A stretch of DNA of 64,000 nucleotides from Rosettibacter sp964572725 (GCA_964572725.1 CAZNFW010000014.1:1-64000), one strand, 5' to 3'. Counted from the stretch's first letter, positions 8,972 through 17,915 are shown. The notes: generated by a model from the letters alone, not told the origin. Made by a program: numbers and translations.

Positions 8972-9889
8972 ATGAAAGAGTTAAGAAATAAGCTTGCAGT
9001 AATTTTTTTCTTAATAATTGTTTCGTTCTTAGTTATGAACATTGCTGTTAGAGCAGAAGAAAAAAGAATTATAAAAGAAAAATCATTTAGTGTTAATCAA
9101 GGTGAAACTATTTCAGTCGAGACTTCGGGTGCAGATGTAAAAATAAAATCATGGGATAAGAATGAAGTATATGTGAAGATACTTGGCAATAAACGGGCAG
9201 AAGAAAAAATGAATTTCATAATTGAAAAATCAGGTAATGAAGTTCGGGTAATCTCAAAAAGAAAGACAGGCTCTTTTTTTAATTTCTGGGGCGGTTTTAA
9301 TTTAAGAATAGAAGCTTTTGTTCCACAAATATTTAATGTTAATATAGAAACTTCCGGCGGTGATATTGATGCAGACAATTTGAATGGCATATTTAATTTA
9401 ACTTCTTCGGGCGGTGATATTAAACTGAATAATTTAAACGGCGAATTAACTGCAAAAACTTCAGGTGGAGATATTAATTTGGTGAATTCTTCTGGTAAAC
9501 TTAATGTTACAACTTCGGGTGGAAATATTGAATGTAAAAGTGTATCAGGTAAAATTAGTGTGAATACTTCTGGTGGTGATATTATTATTCAAGCCAAGAA
9601 TGGTGAAATTGATGCTGCTACTTCCGGGGGAGATATCAAAATTTCTTTAGAAAATAATTTTAATGGAATAAAAGCAAATACATCTGGTGGAGATATTGTT
9701 TTGGAATTACCTTCTAATTCAAATGCTTCAGTAATTTTAGAAACATTTGGAGGCGAGATTGATTGTGAATTTTCTAATATTAAAACAAAGAAATTAACAA
9801 AGCATAAGTTAATTGCAGAATTAAATAACGGCGGTGAAAAACTCGAAGCTAAAACAAGCGGCGGTGATATAATCTTAAGAGAGAAATAA
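8972..9889 (+). CDS. DUF4097 beta-helix repeat protein, exported
   Basis: Exported protein of 305 residues with an N-terminal membrane or signal segment (LAVIFFLIIVSFLVMN). Most of the chain consists of about ten short repeats with the core TSGGDI (variants TSGADV, SSGGDI, TSGGNI, FGGEI) spaced roughly 18-24 residues apart. This is the DUF4097/DUF4098 pattern, which folds as a right-handed beta-helix. The molecular role of the family is unknown; members often sit near envelope-stress or sensor genes. The ATG follows GGAGG at 7 bases. It is a single-gene unit bounded by its own terminator. Confidence 0.85.
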   Translation: MKELRNKLAVIFFLIIVSFLVMNIAVRAEEKRIIKEKSFSVNQGETISVETSGADVKIKSWDKNEVYVKILGNKRAEEKMNFIIEKSGNEVRVISKRKTGSFFNFWGGFNLRIEAFVPQIFNVNIETSGGDIDADNLNGIFNLTSSGGDIKLNNLNGELTAKTSGGDINLVNSSGKLNVTTSGGNIECKSVSGKISVNTSGGDIIIQAKNGEIDAATSGGDIKISLENNFNGIKANTSGGDIVLELPSNSNASVILETFGGEIDCEFSNIKTKKLTKHKLIAELNNGGEKLEAKTSGGDIILREK

Positions 9890-9918
9890 AATTTTTTAGT
9901 CAATAATTCTCTTTCACC

Positions 9919-9950
9919 AAGCACAGAAATATTATCTTCTGTGCTTTTTT
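9919..9950 (+). terminator. Rho-independent terminator after DUF4097 gene
   Basis: AAGCACAGAA at 9919-9928 pairs perfectly with TTCTGTGCTT at 9937-9946 around an eight-base loop, and the T run continues to 9950. Confidence 0.9.
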
Positions 9951-10050
9951 ATCCTATCTTTAATAAAACTCTTCGCTGAATGATTGGAAAAGATTTCATT
10001 TTTCCATACTTTTTGAATAAATATTTAAACAATTTTGACAGGGGAACAAT

Positions 10051-10290
10051 ATGAAATTAGACTGGTCACAGTTCAATGGCAAAATGCTTAACATAACAAT
10101 GTATGAAAATTACGGAGTGGTTTATGGCAGACCTGAAGATGAGCATCCAACTTTTTATGAAATTGTATTTAAAACAGGCAAATTAATTGCAGCTTATGAT
10201 GACGGTTTGCTGCTCGAATCTAAACGAGATGAACAATCATATAATATTTTTGTACCATTTACTTCTATAAAATGTGTAGAAATATTTTAA
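10051..10290 (+). CDS. Small protein of unknown function (79 aa)
   Basis: I do not recognise this protein. It is short, acidic and apparently soluble, with no signal peptide or membrane segment. It alternates short hydrophobic stretches in a way that suggests a small beta barrel (KMLNITMYENYGVVYG, FYEIVFKTGKLIAAYD, YNIFVPFTSIKCVEIF). The ATG lies behind AGGGGAAC. The next gene starts inside its last codons, so translation is likely coupled. It heads a run containing a DUF5103 protein, an oxidoreductase and lptD, which hints at an envelope-related unit, but nothing in the protein itself shows this. Confidence 0.7.
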   Translation: MKLDWSQFNGKMLNITMYENYGVVYGRPEDEHPTFYEIVFKTGKLIAAYDDGLLLESKRDEQSYNIFVPFTSIKCVEIF

Positions 10291-11507
10291 TTATTTTTCT
10301 GATAGTTATCCCTTTTGTAAAAATTAATGCAGATGATTTTGTAATAAAAAGTTTGCGTGTTTATTCTTCACTTAGTGAAATATCATTTCCTATTATTGAC
10401 AAATCAGATTCTTTAAAAAAAACTATTACAATTGAATTTGATGTTCAAGGGAATTATGCTCCAGCCTTTAACATAATATTCAAATTTTGTGATAAAGACT
10501 GGAACCCATACGAAAATATTTTTTTAGCAAACATTGGTTTCAACACTGAGTATAATCTCTGGTTAGAAAAACTCCCCCTTAGAGTTGCTGATGCAAGATA
10601 TCATTACAAAGGTTTATTCCCAAACAAAAATGTAACATTCCCTTTTTCAGGAAAATGGAAATTTTACATTGTTGATTCACATAATCCGGATAAAATATTT
10701 GGTGAAGGAAAATTTTTTGTAGTTATCCCAGAAGTAAAGCTAAATGTTTCAATTACAAAAAATAGAATGGAAAATGTAATCCCAGAAGTAGCAGCTCTAG
10801 GAAGAACAATTACAATATATACTTCATTTGAACTGCCTGATACATTGTTTGAATCAAATATTCTACTTGTAGAAATTATTGAGAATAAAAAAATTTCTTA
10901 CCCTATTAGAATTGATAGAACAAAATTAACTGAGCAGAATTATTATGAATGGAATGGGAGCAATAAATTCTTGTTTATTGCAAAAGATATTAAACCGGGG
11001 AATGAATATCGACAAACAGATTTGAGAGATATTAATCGGTTCAATCAAAAAAATGTGAATGCTCAATATGATGGAATTGAGGTATCAGATTTTTTTAAGA
11101 AAAGAAACAGGGATTTAAATGGCGGTTCAATTCTAACAAATTATAAAAACGATTATGCTGAATATTTGAATGTTACGTTTAAGATTCGTCCACCAGAAAA
11201 TATTACATCATCTGTTTTTCTTGTAGGAGATTTTAATAACTGGCAGGTATTGCCTGATTATGAATTATTTGATGATAATGGTCTGCTTAATTTGACCATT
11301 GAACTAAAAAGAGGAATTTATGACTATCAATATGTCACTGCAGATAATTTTGATGAAGAGATAAAAAATATTAACTGGCATGTTCTCGAAGGCAACTTCT
11401 GGGAAACTGAAAATGATTATCATATATTTCTCTATTATCTAACTCCTGAAAAAGGAGGATATGATAAAATAATTGGTTATATAAAAATAAATAGTGGTGG
11501 ATTATGA
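10272..11507 (+). CDS. DUF5103 domain protein, exported
   Basis: Exported protein of 411 residues. It starts with a hydrophobic signal (NILIIFLIVIPFVKINA) and then matches the DUF5103 style seen throughout Bacteroidota: an N-terminal beta-sandwich with FDVQGNYAPAFNIIFKFCDK and a long middle region. The C-terminal portion (about 305-390) resembles an early-set carbohydrate-binding domain of the CBM48/AMPK type (VFLVGDFNNW, RGIYDYQYV). The function of the family is unknown. The start codon lies 19 bases inside the previous gene, and the stop overlaps the following oxidoreductase start by four bases, so the three are translationally coupled. Confidence 0.8.
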   Translation: MCRNILIIFLIVIPFVKINADDFVIKSLRVYSSLSEISFPIIDKSDSLKKTITIEFDVQGNYAPAFNIIFKFCDKDWNPYENIFLANIGFNTEYNLWLEKLPLRVADARYHYKGLFPNKNVTFPFSGKWKFYIVDSHNPDKIFGEGKFFVVIPEVKLNVSITKNRMENVIPEVAALGRTITIYTSFELPDTLFESNILLVEIIENKKISYPIRIDRTKLTEQNYYEWNGSNKFLFIAKDIKPGNEYRQTDLRDINRFNQKNVNAQYDGIEVSDFFKKRNRDLNGGSILTNYKNDYAEYLNVTFKIRPPENITSSVFLVGDFNNWQVLPDYELFDDNGLLNLTIELKRGIYDYQYVTADNFDEEIKNINWHVLEGNFWETENDYHIFLYYLTPEKGGYDKIIGYIKINSGGL

Positions 11508-12508
11508 ACAAGCTAAAAATTTGTGTTATCGGCACAGGCCATTTGGGCAAAGTACATGTAAAATTGCTTAAAGGAATTAATAACTGTGAGTTGATTGGGG
11601 TTTATGACAAAGATTTTAAAAAATCAAAAAATGTTGCAGATGAATTTAATGTAAAACAATATCAGGAATTAGAAAAACTTCTTGAAGACACTGATGCTGT
11701 AGTAATTGTTGCTACTACAAGTGCACATTATGAACTGGTTAAGAAAGCTTTTGAATTTAATAAGCATGTATTTGTTGAAAAGCCAATTACAGTTCATATC
11801 TGGGAAGCAGAAGAGCTTGTAAAAATTTCAGAAGAAAAATAATTAAAATTGCAGGTAGGTCATATTGAAAGATTTAATCCGGCATTAGTTGCTCTTGAAA
11901 GTTATGATTTGAACCCTATGTTTATCCAGTCAGACAGACTTTCACAGTTTAATATGAGAGGGACAGATGTTGCAGTAGTTCTCGATTTAATGATTCATGA
12001 TATTGATATAATTTTAAGTCTTGTTAAAAGTGAAATTAAGGATATTAAAGCAAGCGGCATAGCAGTTGTTTCCAACAATATTGATATAGCAAATGCAAGA
12101 ATCGAATTTGAAAATTTTGCTGTTGCAAATGTTACTGCAAGCAGAATCTCACAAAAGAGAATGAGAAAGATGAGGCTCTTTCAGCGTGATACTTATTTCT
12201 CAATTGATTTTATAGAAGGTCAAACAGAAATAATTCGCCTCCTGCCCTCTGATAATTTGCCCAAAGGAGGTTATTTGAATCTTGGTGAAATTGGAATAGG
12301 TGATAAAAAGAAAACTGTAATTTATGAGAACCCATCTCAAATTAATATAAATCCACTGCAGTATGAATTACAGCTTTTTGTAAATTCAATTTTGAATGAT
12401 ACAAAACCACCAGTTACAGGAGCCGATGGTTTAAAAGCATTGAAAGTAGCAGATATGATTATTAAAAAAATTGAAGAATCTATTGAAAGAGCAAAAATAA
12501 TTAACTAA
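11504..12508 (+). pseudogene. Gfo/Idh/MocA oxidoreductase with in-frame stop
   Basis: NAD(P)-dependent sugar oxidoreductase family. The Rossmann start is CVIGTGHLGKVHVKLL, the catalytic-lysine motif is HVFVEKPI, and the C-terminal domain begins with QVGHIERFNPALVAL. A TAA at 11840-11842 interrupts the frame, but the same reading frame continues straight on with family sequence, so a single codon change is enough to explain it. A TTG at 11849 would allow only a C-terminal piece. The GHIERFNP motif recalls GnnA, which makes 3-keto-UDP-GlcNAc for amide-linked lipid A, and lptD next door fits an LPS role; that is inference. Whole length would be about 334 residues, normal for the family. Confidence 0.85.
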
Positions 12509-12588
12509 AATTTTTGTCATTTGATAAATTAGAAAACATCATGCTGCTGTAAAAAAATCTATATCAATTTTATTTTTCAAATATTCAA

Positions 12589-15126
12589 ATGAAGAAAATA
12601 ATTCTCATATTGTTTCTTATTAATGTTTCATTATCAGCACACGAATATTTTTTTTTAATGACTGATACCATAAAATCATCAGTTGATACTACTGCAATTG
12701 ACACAATAAAATCAAGAAAGAAATTTGATGTTGACGATATTGTTTACGCTGCATCTTCTGATTCTATAATCTTTGATGTAAGCAATAAAAAAATGTTTAT
12801 TTATGGAAATGGTAATTTGAAGTATAAAGATACAGAATTAAAAAGCGGTAAAATTAATATTGATTATAATACTAATGAACTTGAAGCATTTGGATTGCCT
12901 GATACATCAGATACTGCAAAAGTTAAAATAAAGCAAACACCAGTATTGAAAGAAGGTAATGAGATATATGAAGGCAGTCAATTAAAATACAATTTCAAAA
13001 CTCAGAGAGGATTTATATCACTCGCTAAAAATGAAATGCAGGGTTCGAGATATGAAGGGGAAAAAGTTAAAAAAGTAGATAAAAATATTTATTTCATACA
13101 GCATGGAATGTTTACAACCTGCGAAAAGGATACACCGCATACATATTTTACTGCAAGTCAAATGAAAGTAATTCAAAAAGATAAAGTATTTGCTCGATGG
13201 ATATTTATGTATATTGGCGGTGTCCCGTTTCCAATACCCATTCCATTTGCTGTATTTCCAAGTGAAGGAGGAAGAAGAAGCGGTTTAATTGTCCCGAGTT
13301 ATGGAAGGGATGAAAGACGAGGTCAATATTTTTATAACTTTGGATTCTTCTGGGCAATAAGCGATTATTTTGATGCAGCATTTACAGGAGATTATTATTC
13401 TAAAGGTGGATATGGTCTTCGTTCTCACCTAAGATATACTAAAAGATATGAATTTGATGGCTCATTCAATGCAGGTTATTCTAAAATAAAAATTGGTGAA
13501 TCAGAAGACCCCGCAGCTTTCAAACAGGATGTTAACGACTGGAACTTTTCATGGTATCATAATCAGCGGATTAATCCGACTGCACAATTAAATGTTAATC
13601 TTCAATTTTATTCTTCAACATATCTGAAAAATAATAGTATTGATTATAATGATATACTTTCACAAAATATAATTTCAAATGCAACATTTACAAAAAGATG
13701 GGAAGAATCAGGTAATAACTTGATTATTAATTACAGCCGAACTCAAAACTTAATCAGCGGGGATATTTATGAAAATTTACCAAACATAACTTTCACTAAA
13801 AATATTTCTTATCCATTCAAAAATGAAAGTTCTTATTTGCTAGGTAAACAAAAATGGTATGAACAAATTGGATATACTTACACAGGACAGTTTTCAAACA
13901 ACAGAAATAAAGTTGGTGGGAAATTATCTATACGTGGAGGTATACAACATAATTTATCAATTAATGCTTCACCAAAAATTGGTTATTTCAGTCTCGCTCC
14001 AAGAATTAATTACACAGAAAAATGGTATAACAAAAGAATTAAGAAGGAGTCTATAGTTGTTAAAAAATTAAATTCAATTACTGGTGAAATAATAGAAGAA
14101 GATTCAGTTGTAACTACAGATGTTAATGAATATAATTTTGTCAGAACTTTTGATTTGAGTGTTACTGCGAATACAAAATTATATGGAATATTTCAACCAG
14201 GTATTTTTGGTATTGAAGCATTCAGACATACATTAATTCCATCAATCTCATATGTGTATCGACCTGATTTCTCTGATGATTTCTGGGGCTATTATGATTA
14301 TTACACTACTTCAAAAGGAGAAAAAATTAAATATGATAAATTCAGCAACGAAGTTTTTAGAGGTGCCGAAACTGGCAGAATGCAATCACTAAATTTTTCA
14401 TTAGGTAATGTTTTTGAAATAAAAACTAAAAAAGATGTTAGTGACACTGCTCGAAATAAAAATGAAAATAAAATACAATTGTTAAACTTGAATGCAAGTA
14501 TAGGATACAACTTTGCAAGTCAAGAATTTAAGTTGTCAGATTTAAATATTTCTTATAGAACTCAAATTGGAAATTTGTTAAGCTTTTATGGTTCATCAAA
14601 TTATACTTTTTATGATTATGAAAATGGAAGCAAAGTTAATAAATATTTAATCTCTTCGGGGAAAGGATTATTTCGGTTGACTAATTTTAATTTTTCTGTG
14701 TCAACAAATTTGAGCAGTAGCAAACAAGAAAGGGTAACTAAAAGTAACGAACAGTTAGTACAAAAAAACAGAAATGAATCTTCACAGTTTGACATCCCAT
14801 GGAACTTGAGTTTGAGTTATAATTTTAATTTGAGCAAAACAAATCCAGCTTCTGTATCTAAGTATTCAAATATTGGTATTAATCTAAATTTTAGTTTAAC
14901 AAAGAATTGGAAGTTTACTGTAAGAGGAAATTATGATTTTGAACTAAAACAATTCACAACTCCACAAGTTACAATTTATAGAGACCTTCATTGCTGGGAA
15001 ATGAATTTTATATGGAATCCTCTTGGTACCTACAGAGGCTTTCGTTTTGAAATTAGAATGAAAGCACCTGAACTTCAAGACATAAAAATTACCAAATCAC
15101 GCGGTTTATACTCAGGAAGAAGATAA
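12589..15126 (+). CDS. lptD: LPS assembly outer-membrane protein LptD
   Basis: Outer-membrane translocon that inserts lipopolysaccharide into the outer leaflet. It has 845 residues. A signal peptide (MKKIILILFLINVSLSA) is followed by an OstA/LptA-like beta-jellyroll (about 50-210, with VSNKKMFIYGNGNLKYKD and KYNFKTQRGFISL). The strongly conserved entry to the barrel follows (VPFPIPIPFAVFPSEGGRRS, LIVPSYG), then a long region of alternating aromatic strands that ends at the C terminus. It shows a Gram-negative cell with LPS. It is 80 bases downstream of the broken oxidoreductase and is the last gene of that run. Confidence 0.93.
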   Translation: MKKIILILFLINVSLSAHEYFFLMTDTIKSSVDTTAIDTIKSRKKFDVDDIVYAASSDSIIFDVSNKKMFIYGNGNLKYKDTELKSGKINIDYNTNELEAFGLPDTSDTAKVKIKQTPVLKEGNEIYEGSQLKYNFKTQRGFISLAKNEMQGSRYEGEKVKKVDKNIYFIQHGMFTTCEKDTPHTYFTASQMKVIQKDKVFARWIFMYIGGVPFPIPIPFAVFPSEGGRRSGLIVPSYGRDERRGQYFYNFGFFWAISDYFDAAFTGDYYSKGGYGLRSHLRYTKRYEFDGSFNAGYSKIKIGESEDPAAFKQDVNDWNFSWYHNQRINPTAQLNVNLQFYSSTYLKNNSIDYNDILSQNIISNATFTKRWEESGNNLIINYSRTQNLISGDIYENLPNITFTKNISYPFKNESSYLLGKQKWYEQIGYTYTGQFSNNRNKVGGKLSIRGGIQHNLSINASPKIGYFSLAPRINYTEKWYNKRIKKESIVVKKLNSITGEIIEEDSVVTTDVNEYNFVRTFDLSVTANTKLYGIFQPGIFGIEAFRHTLIPSISYVYRPDFSDDFWGYYDYYTTSKGEKIKYDKFSNEVFRGAETGRMQSLNFSLGNVFEIKTKKDVSDTARNKNENKIQLLNLNASIGYNFASQEFKLSDLNISYRTQIGNLLSFYGSSNYTFYDYENGSKVNKYLISSGKGLFRLTNFNFSVSTNLSSSKQERVTKSNEQLVQKNRNESSQFDIPWNLSLSYNFNLSKTNPASVSKYSNIGINLNFSLTKNWKFTVRGNYDFELKQFTTPQVTIYRDLHCWEMNFIWNPLGTYRGFRFEIRMKAPELQDIKITKSRGLYSGRR

Positions 15127-15232
15127 AATCTCGCCTTTTGTTTTATCCTTAATTCATTCTGTTAAGTAAGATATTTTAGCATCGTTAATATTTTTAAATG
15201 AAAATTTTTCTTAAGTAATTATTAAGTTAATA

Positions 15233-15262
15233 TTGACAAATAGTATTAATTTTTTATATTTG
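15233..15262 (+). promoter_or_regulatory. Strong promoter for the amt operon
   Basis: TTGACA at 15233-15238 is a perfect -35 box and TATATTTG at 15255-15262 is an exact Bacteroidota -7 box; TTG to TATATTTG is 19 bases. Transcription would begin near 15269, giving a leader of about 265 bases before amt. Confidence 0.65.
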
Positions 15263-15318
15263 CATTATAAATAACCTAATTTAATAAGGAATATAAATAT
15301 AAAAGCCTTATTTATTAT

Positions 15319-15334
15319 GTGATTTTAAAATCAC
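15319..15334. promoter_or_regulatory. 16-base perfect palindrome, possible operator
   Basis: GTGATTTTAAAATCAC is a perfect dyad placed about 50 bases downstream of the predicted transcription start. It could be a regulator-binding site or a small RNA hairpin. It does not match the CRP TGTGA-N6-TCACA spacing. Confidence 0.45.
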
Positions 15335-15363
15335 TATATATATTCAAAAAAGAAGGAGGTAAA

Positions 15364-15438
15364 ATGAAGAACTCAATACTATTACAAAGGCTTGTTATTT
15401 TTTTAAAAAGATGCTACCCAACAGGGTTTATCCAATAA
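15364..15438 (+). CDS. Possible 24-residue leader peptide
   Basis: A short reading frame starts with ATG eight bases after a near-ideal AAGGAGG (15353-15359). It encodes 24 residues, beginning MKNSILLQRLVIF and ending in CYPTGFIQ, a hydrophobic and basic peptide. It lies inside the amt leader, 95 bases before amt, which has its own AAGGAGG. I recognise no family. It could be a regulatory leader, a small membrane peptide or chance; the quality of the ribosome site is the main argument that it is translated. Confidence 0.4.
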   Translation: MKNSILLQRLVIFLKRCYPTGFIQ

Positions 15439-15533
15439 TTCATTTTAGTTATTAAGAAAACATTAATTAAAAACTTTCTTAACTCTGAGTTCATTAATTA
15501 AAAATACAAATAATAATTAAGGAGGTATATTTT

Positions 15534-16826
15534 ATGGATTATAAAATTATAATGGATACAATATGGGTCATAATTACTGCCTGTCTGGTTTTCTTTATGA
15601 ATCTTGGGTTTGCTCTTGTTGAATCTGGTTTTACCCAAAGCAAAAATACAGTTAATATTCTTTCAAAGAATTTTATTGTATTTGCGGTATCATCGCTCGC
15701 ATTCTGGATTATAGGATGGGGTTTGATGTTTGGTGATGGTAATGATTTTATTGGATTTAGAGGTTTGATAGGATTAAGTGGAGCAGATAATAGTCCTGCA
15801 ACAGGAGATGCATATCAGGGTGTGTATTCAGCTATTAGCTGGGCAAGTGTTCCTTTACTTGCCAAGTTTTTCTTCCAGCTTGTATTTGCAGGAACTGCTG
15901 CAACAATAGTATCTGGAGCTGTAGCTGAAAGAATTAAATATATCGATTTTATAATATTTTCATTTTTTCTGGTAGCATTTATGTATCCAATTACTGGTCA
16001 CTGGATATGGGGAGGAGGATGGCTTGCAAAACTTGGATTCTGGGATTTTGCAGGTTCTACTGTTGTTCACTCTGTAGGTGGATGGGCTGCTCTTGCAGGG
16101 GCTATGATTCTTGGTCCTCGTTTAAATAAATACAGAGATAATAAAATCTATCCTATCCCCGGTCATAATATGACATCTGCAACTACTGGTGTTTTTGTTC
16201 TATGGTTGGGCTGGTTCGGATTCAACCCGGGAAGTACTATGGCAGCTGATATAAATGCAATATCAAGAATTGTAATTACAACAAATAGCGCCGCAATTGC
16301 AGGTATTTTATCTTCAACTGTAATTGCATGGATTGTTCTTGGTAAACCAGATTTAAGTATGACAATTAACGGATGTCTTGCTGGATTGGTAGCAATTACT
16401 GCTGGGTGCGCTTTTGTAAATGTATGGAGTTCATTAATAATTGGAGCTGTTGCAGGCATTCTTGTTGTTTATGCAGTTATTTTCTTTGATAAAATTAAAA
16501 TAGATGACCCGGTTGGCGCACTTGCAGTTCACCTTGTTAATGGAATTTTTGGTACTCTTGCTGTCGGTCTGTTTGCAGAAGATTCATTGATGCCAGGGAC
16601 TACTGGAAATGGCTTATTCTTTGGAGGTGGATTGAATTTATTTATTAATCAGCTTATTGGTGTTGTTTCAGTTGGAGCATTTACTTTCATTATAAGTTAT
16701 ATCATATGGATGATATTAAAGAAACTTATTGGTTTACGTGTATCTGTAAACGAAGAAATTGAAGGACTTGATATTGGCGAACATGGAATGGAAGCTTACC
16801 CGGAATTTGAAAAAGTTGCAAAGTAA
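15534..16826 (+). CDS. amt: Ammonium transporter
   Basis: Amt/MEP/Rh channel for ammonium across the inner membrane, 430 residues with about eleven helices. The family signature is present (WDFAGSTVVHSVGGWAAL), which contains the first of the two pore histidines; the second is in LAVHLVNGIFGTLAVGLFA. GHWIWGGGWLAKLG precedes the signature. AAGGAGG lies 9-10 bases before the ATG. glnK follows two genes later, the usual pairing in which the PII protein plugs the channel when nitrogen is plentiful. The C-terminal cytoplasmic tail (GLDIGEHGMEAY), which contacts PII, is intact. Confidence 0.97.
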   Translation: MDYKIIMDTIWVIITACLVFFMNLGFALVESGFTQSKNTVNILSKNFIVFAVSSLAFWIIGWGLMFGDGNDFIGFRGLIGLSGADNSPATGDAYQGVYSAISWASVPLLAKFFFQLVFAGTAATIVSGAVAERIKYIDFIIFSFFLVAFMYPITGHWIWGGGWLAKLGFWDFAGSTVVHSVGGWAALAGAMILGPRLNKYRDNKIYPIPGHNMTSATTGVFVLWLGWFGFNPGSTMAADINAISRIVITTNSAAIAGILSSTVIAWIVLGKPDLSMTINGCLAGLVAITAGCAFVNVWSSLIIGAVAGILVVYAVIFFDKIKIDDPVGALAVHLVNGIFGTLAVGLFAEDSLMPGTTGNGLFFGGGLNLFINQLIGVVSVGAFTFIISYIIWMILKKLIGLRVSVNEEIEGLDIGEHGMEAYPEFEKVAK

Positions 16827-16843
16827 AAATTAAAGGAGGTAAT

Positions 16844-17554
16844 ATGAAGATTATATATAAATTAATATTAATATTATTTTTTATTATTTCATCAAATTTA
16901 TTATCGCAAACTGCTTCAGTTAATGTTGATTTCGTTAATAGATATATCTGGCGAGGTTTTGATTTAGGAGGTAATGTTCCAAGCATTCAACCAAATATTA
17001 AATTAAATGCAGGAAATTTTACAGTTGGTTTCTGGGGTGCTTATCCTGTGGTTAAAGATGCTGCATTAAGTGAAATTGATTTTTATGCTTCATATACATT
17101 CTCATTATCACAAGCTGGCAGCTTAAGTATTGGCTTTACCGATTATATTAATCCTGATAATGGTATAAAATTTTTTAATTTCGCTAATCATGATTCGCAT
17201 AATGGACCTGGAGCTCACAGCATAGAAATAAATGCAAATTATACAGGTACTGAATATTTTCCTGTAAGTATTTCTGCAAATATGTTTGTGCATAACATTG
17301 CAAATAATCCGATATACTTTCAAATTGGTTATAATACATCAATAAGTGATGTTGGATTAAATTTATTTATCGGATTAACTCCGGGTGATGAAAATAAATA
17401 TTATCTTACAGATAAGTTCAATGTGATAAATGCAGGATTTAGTTTATCAAAGTCAATTAAAATAACAGATGAATTTAGTTTGCCAATTTATGGTTCGATT
17501 ATATTAAATCCATCGAACGAAAATATTTTTTATGTAATTGGTATTACATTTTAA
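16844..17554 (+). CDS. TorF-family putative porin
   Basis: Predicted outer-membrane beta-barrel protein of 236 residues. A signal peptide (IIYKLILILFFIISSNLLSQ) precedes a mature chain starting with VDFVNRYIWRGFDLG, typical of the TorF/Gcw_chp porin group. The rest alternates aromatic and polar strands and ends with a terminal Phe (FYVIGITF), the outer-membrane insertion signal. It is enclosed between amt and glnK with an AAGGAGG site, so it is expressed with the nitrogen genes and may admit ammonium or small nitrogen compounds through the outer membrane. The substrate is inferred from context only. Confidence 0.8.
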   Translation: MKIIYKLILILFFIISSNLLSQTASVNVDFVNRYIWRGFDLGGNVPSIQPNIKLNAGNFTVGFWGAYPVVKDAALSEIDFYASYTFSLSQAGSLSIGFTDYINPDNGIKFFNFANHDSHNGPGAHSIEINANYTGTEYFPVSISANMFVHNIANNPIYFQIGYNTSISDVGLNLFIGLTPGDENKYYLTDKFNVINAGFSLSKSIKITDEFSLPIYGSIILNPSNENIFYVIGITF

Positions 17555-17573
17555 AAACAAGGGGAAAAAAATT

Positions 17574-17912
17574 ATGAAAAAAATTGAAGCAATAATTCGT
17601 CCACATAAATTAGACGAGGTTCAAGAAGCTTTAAGTGAAGCCGGATTTATGGGACTTACAGTATCCGAGGTCAGAGGTTATGGTAGACAAAAAGGTCACA
17701 AAGAAGTTTATCGTGGTACTGAATATAATATTAACTTTGTTCCAAAAGTTAAAATAGAACTTATTTGTACAGACGATAGACTTGAAAAAGCTCTTCAGAT
17801 TATAATTGATGTTGGAAAAACTGGTCAGGTGGGTGATGGTAAAATTTTTATTTATGATGTTAAAGATGCTATTAGAATAAGAACCGGTGAATCTGGAGAA
17901 GCTGCTTTGTAA
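17574..17912 (+). CDS. glnK: Nitrogen regulatory protein P-II
   Basis: Trimeric PII signal protein of 112 residues that senses 2-oxoglutarate and ATP/ADP and controls Amt. I chose the ATG followed by KKIEAIIRPHKLDEVQEAL because an AGGGGAAA site precedes it; the longer frame upstream overlaps the porin and has no family match. The T-loop holds the usual modifiable tyrosine, Y51, in YRGTEYNINFVPKVKIE, and the C-terminal segment IRTGESGEAAL is normal. Linkage to amt favours the name glnK over glnB. Confidence 0.95.
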   Translation: MKKIEAIIRPHKLDEVQEALSEAGFMGLTVSEVRGYGRQKGHKEVYRGTEYNINFVPKVKIELICTDDRLEKALQIIIDVGKTGQVGDGKIFIYDVKDAIRIRTGESGEAAL

Positions 17913-17915
17913 ATA

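Larger units (their letters stand above)
15127..15533. other. Leader and promoter region of the amt operon
   Basis: This 407-base gap holds the amt promoter, a 16-base palindrome and a small ORF with a strong ribosome site, each listed separately. I see no clear terminator for lptD at its left edge. Confidence 0.6.

Noticed and set aside
9110..9885. Regular spaced repeats that could suggest a CRISPR array.
   Set aside because: The repeats are in one reading frame, encode TSGGDI, and differ at the DNA level between copies; there are no cas genes.
9097..9924. Long reading frames on the minus strand opposite the DUF4097 gene.
   Set aside because: They are the shadow of the repetitive coding strand; the translations show repeated SPPEV with no family features.
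11840..11842. Stop codon read-through or recoding in the oxidoreductase.
   Set aside because: The codon is TAA, not the TGA used for selenocysteine, and no recoding element or known recoded family is involved.
15319..15334. CRP/FNR-type site for the palindrome ahead of amt.
   Set aside because: The half-sites TGTGA and TCAC(T) are eight rather than six bases apart, and the dyad lies downstream of the predicted transcription start.
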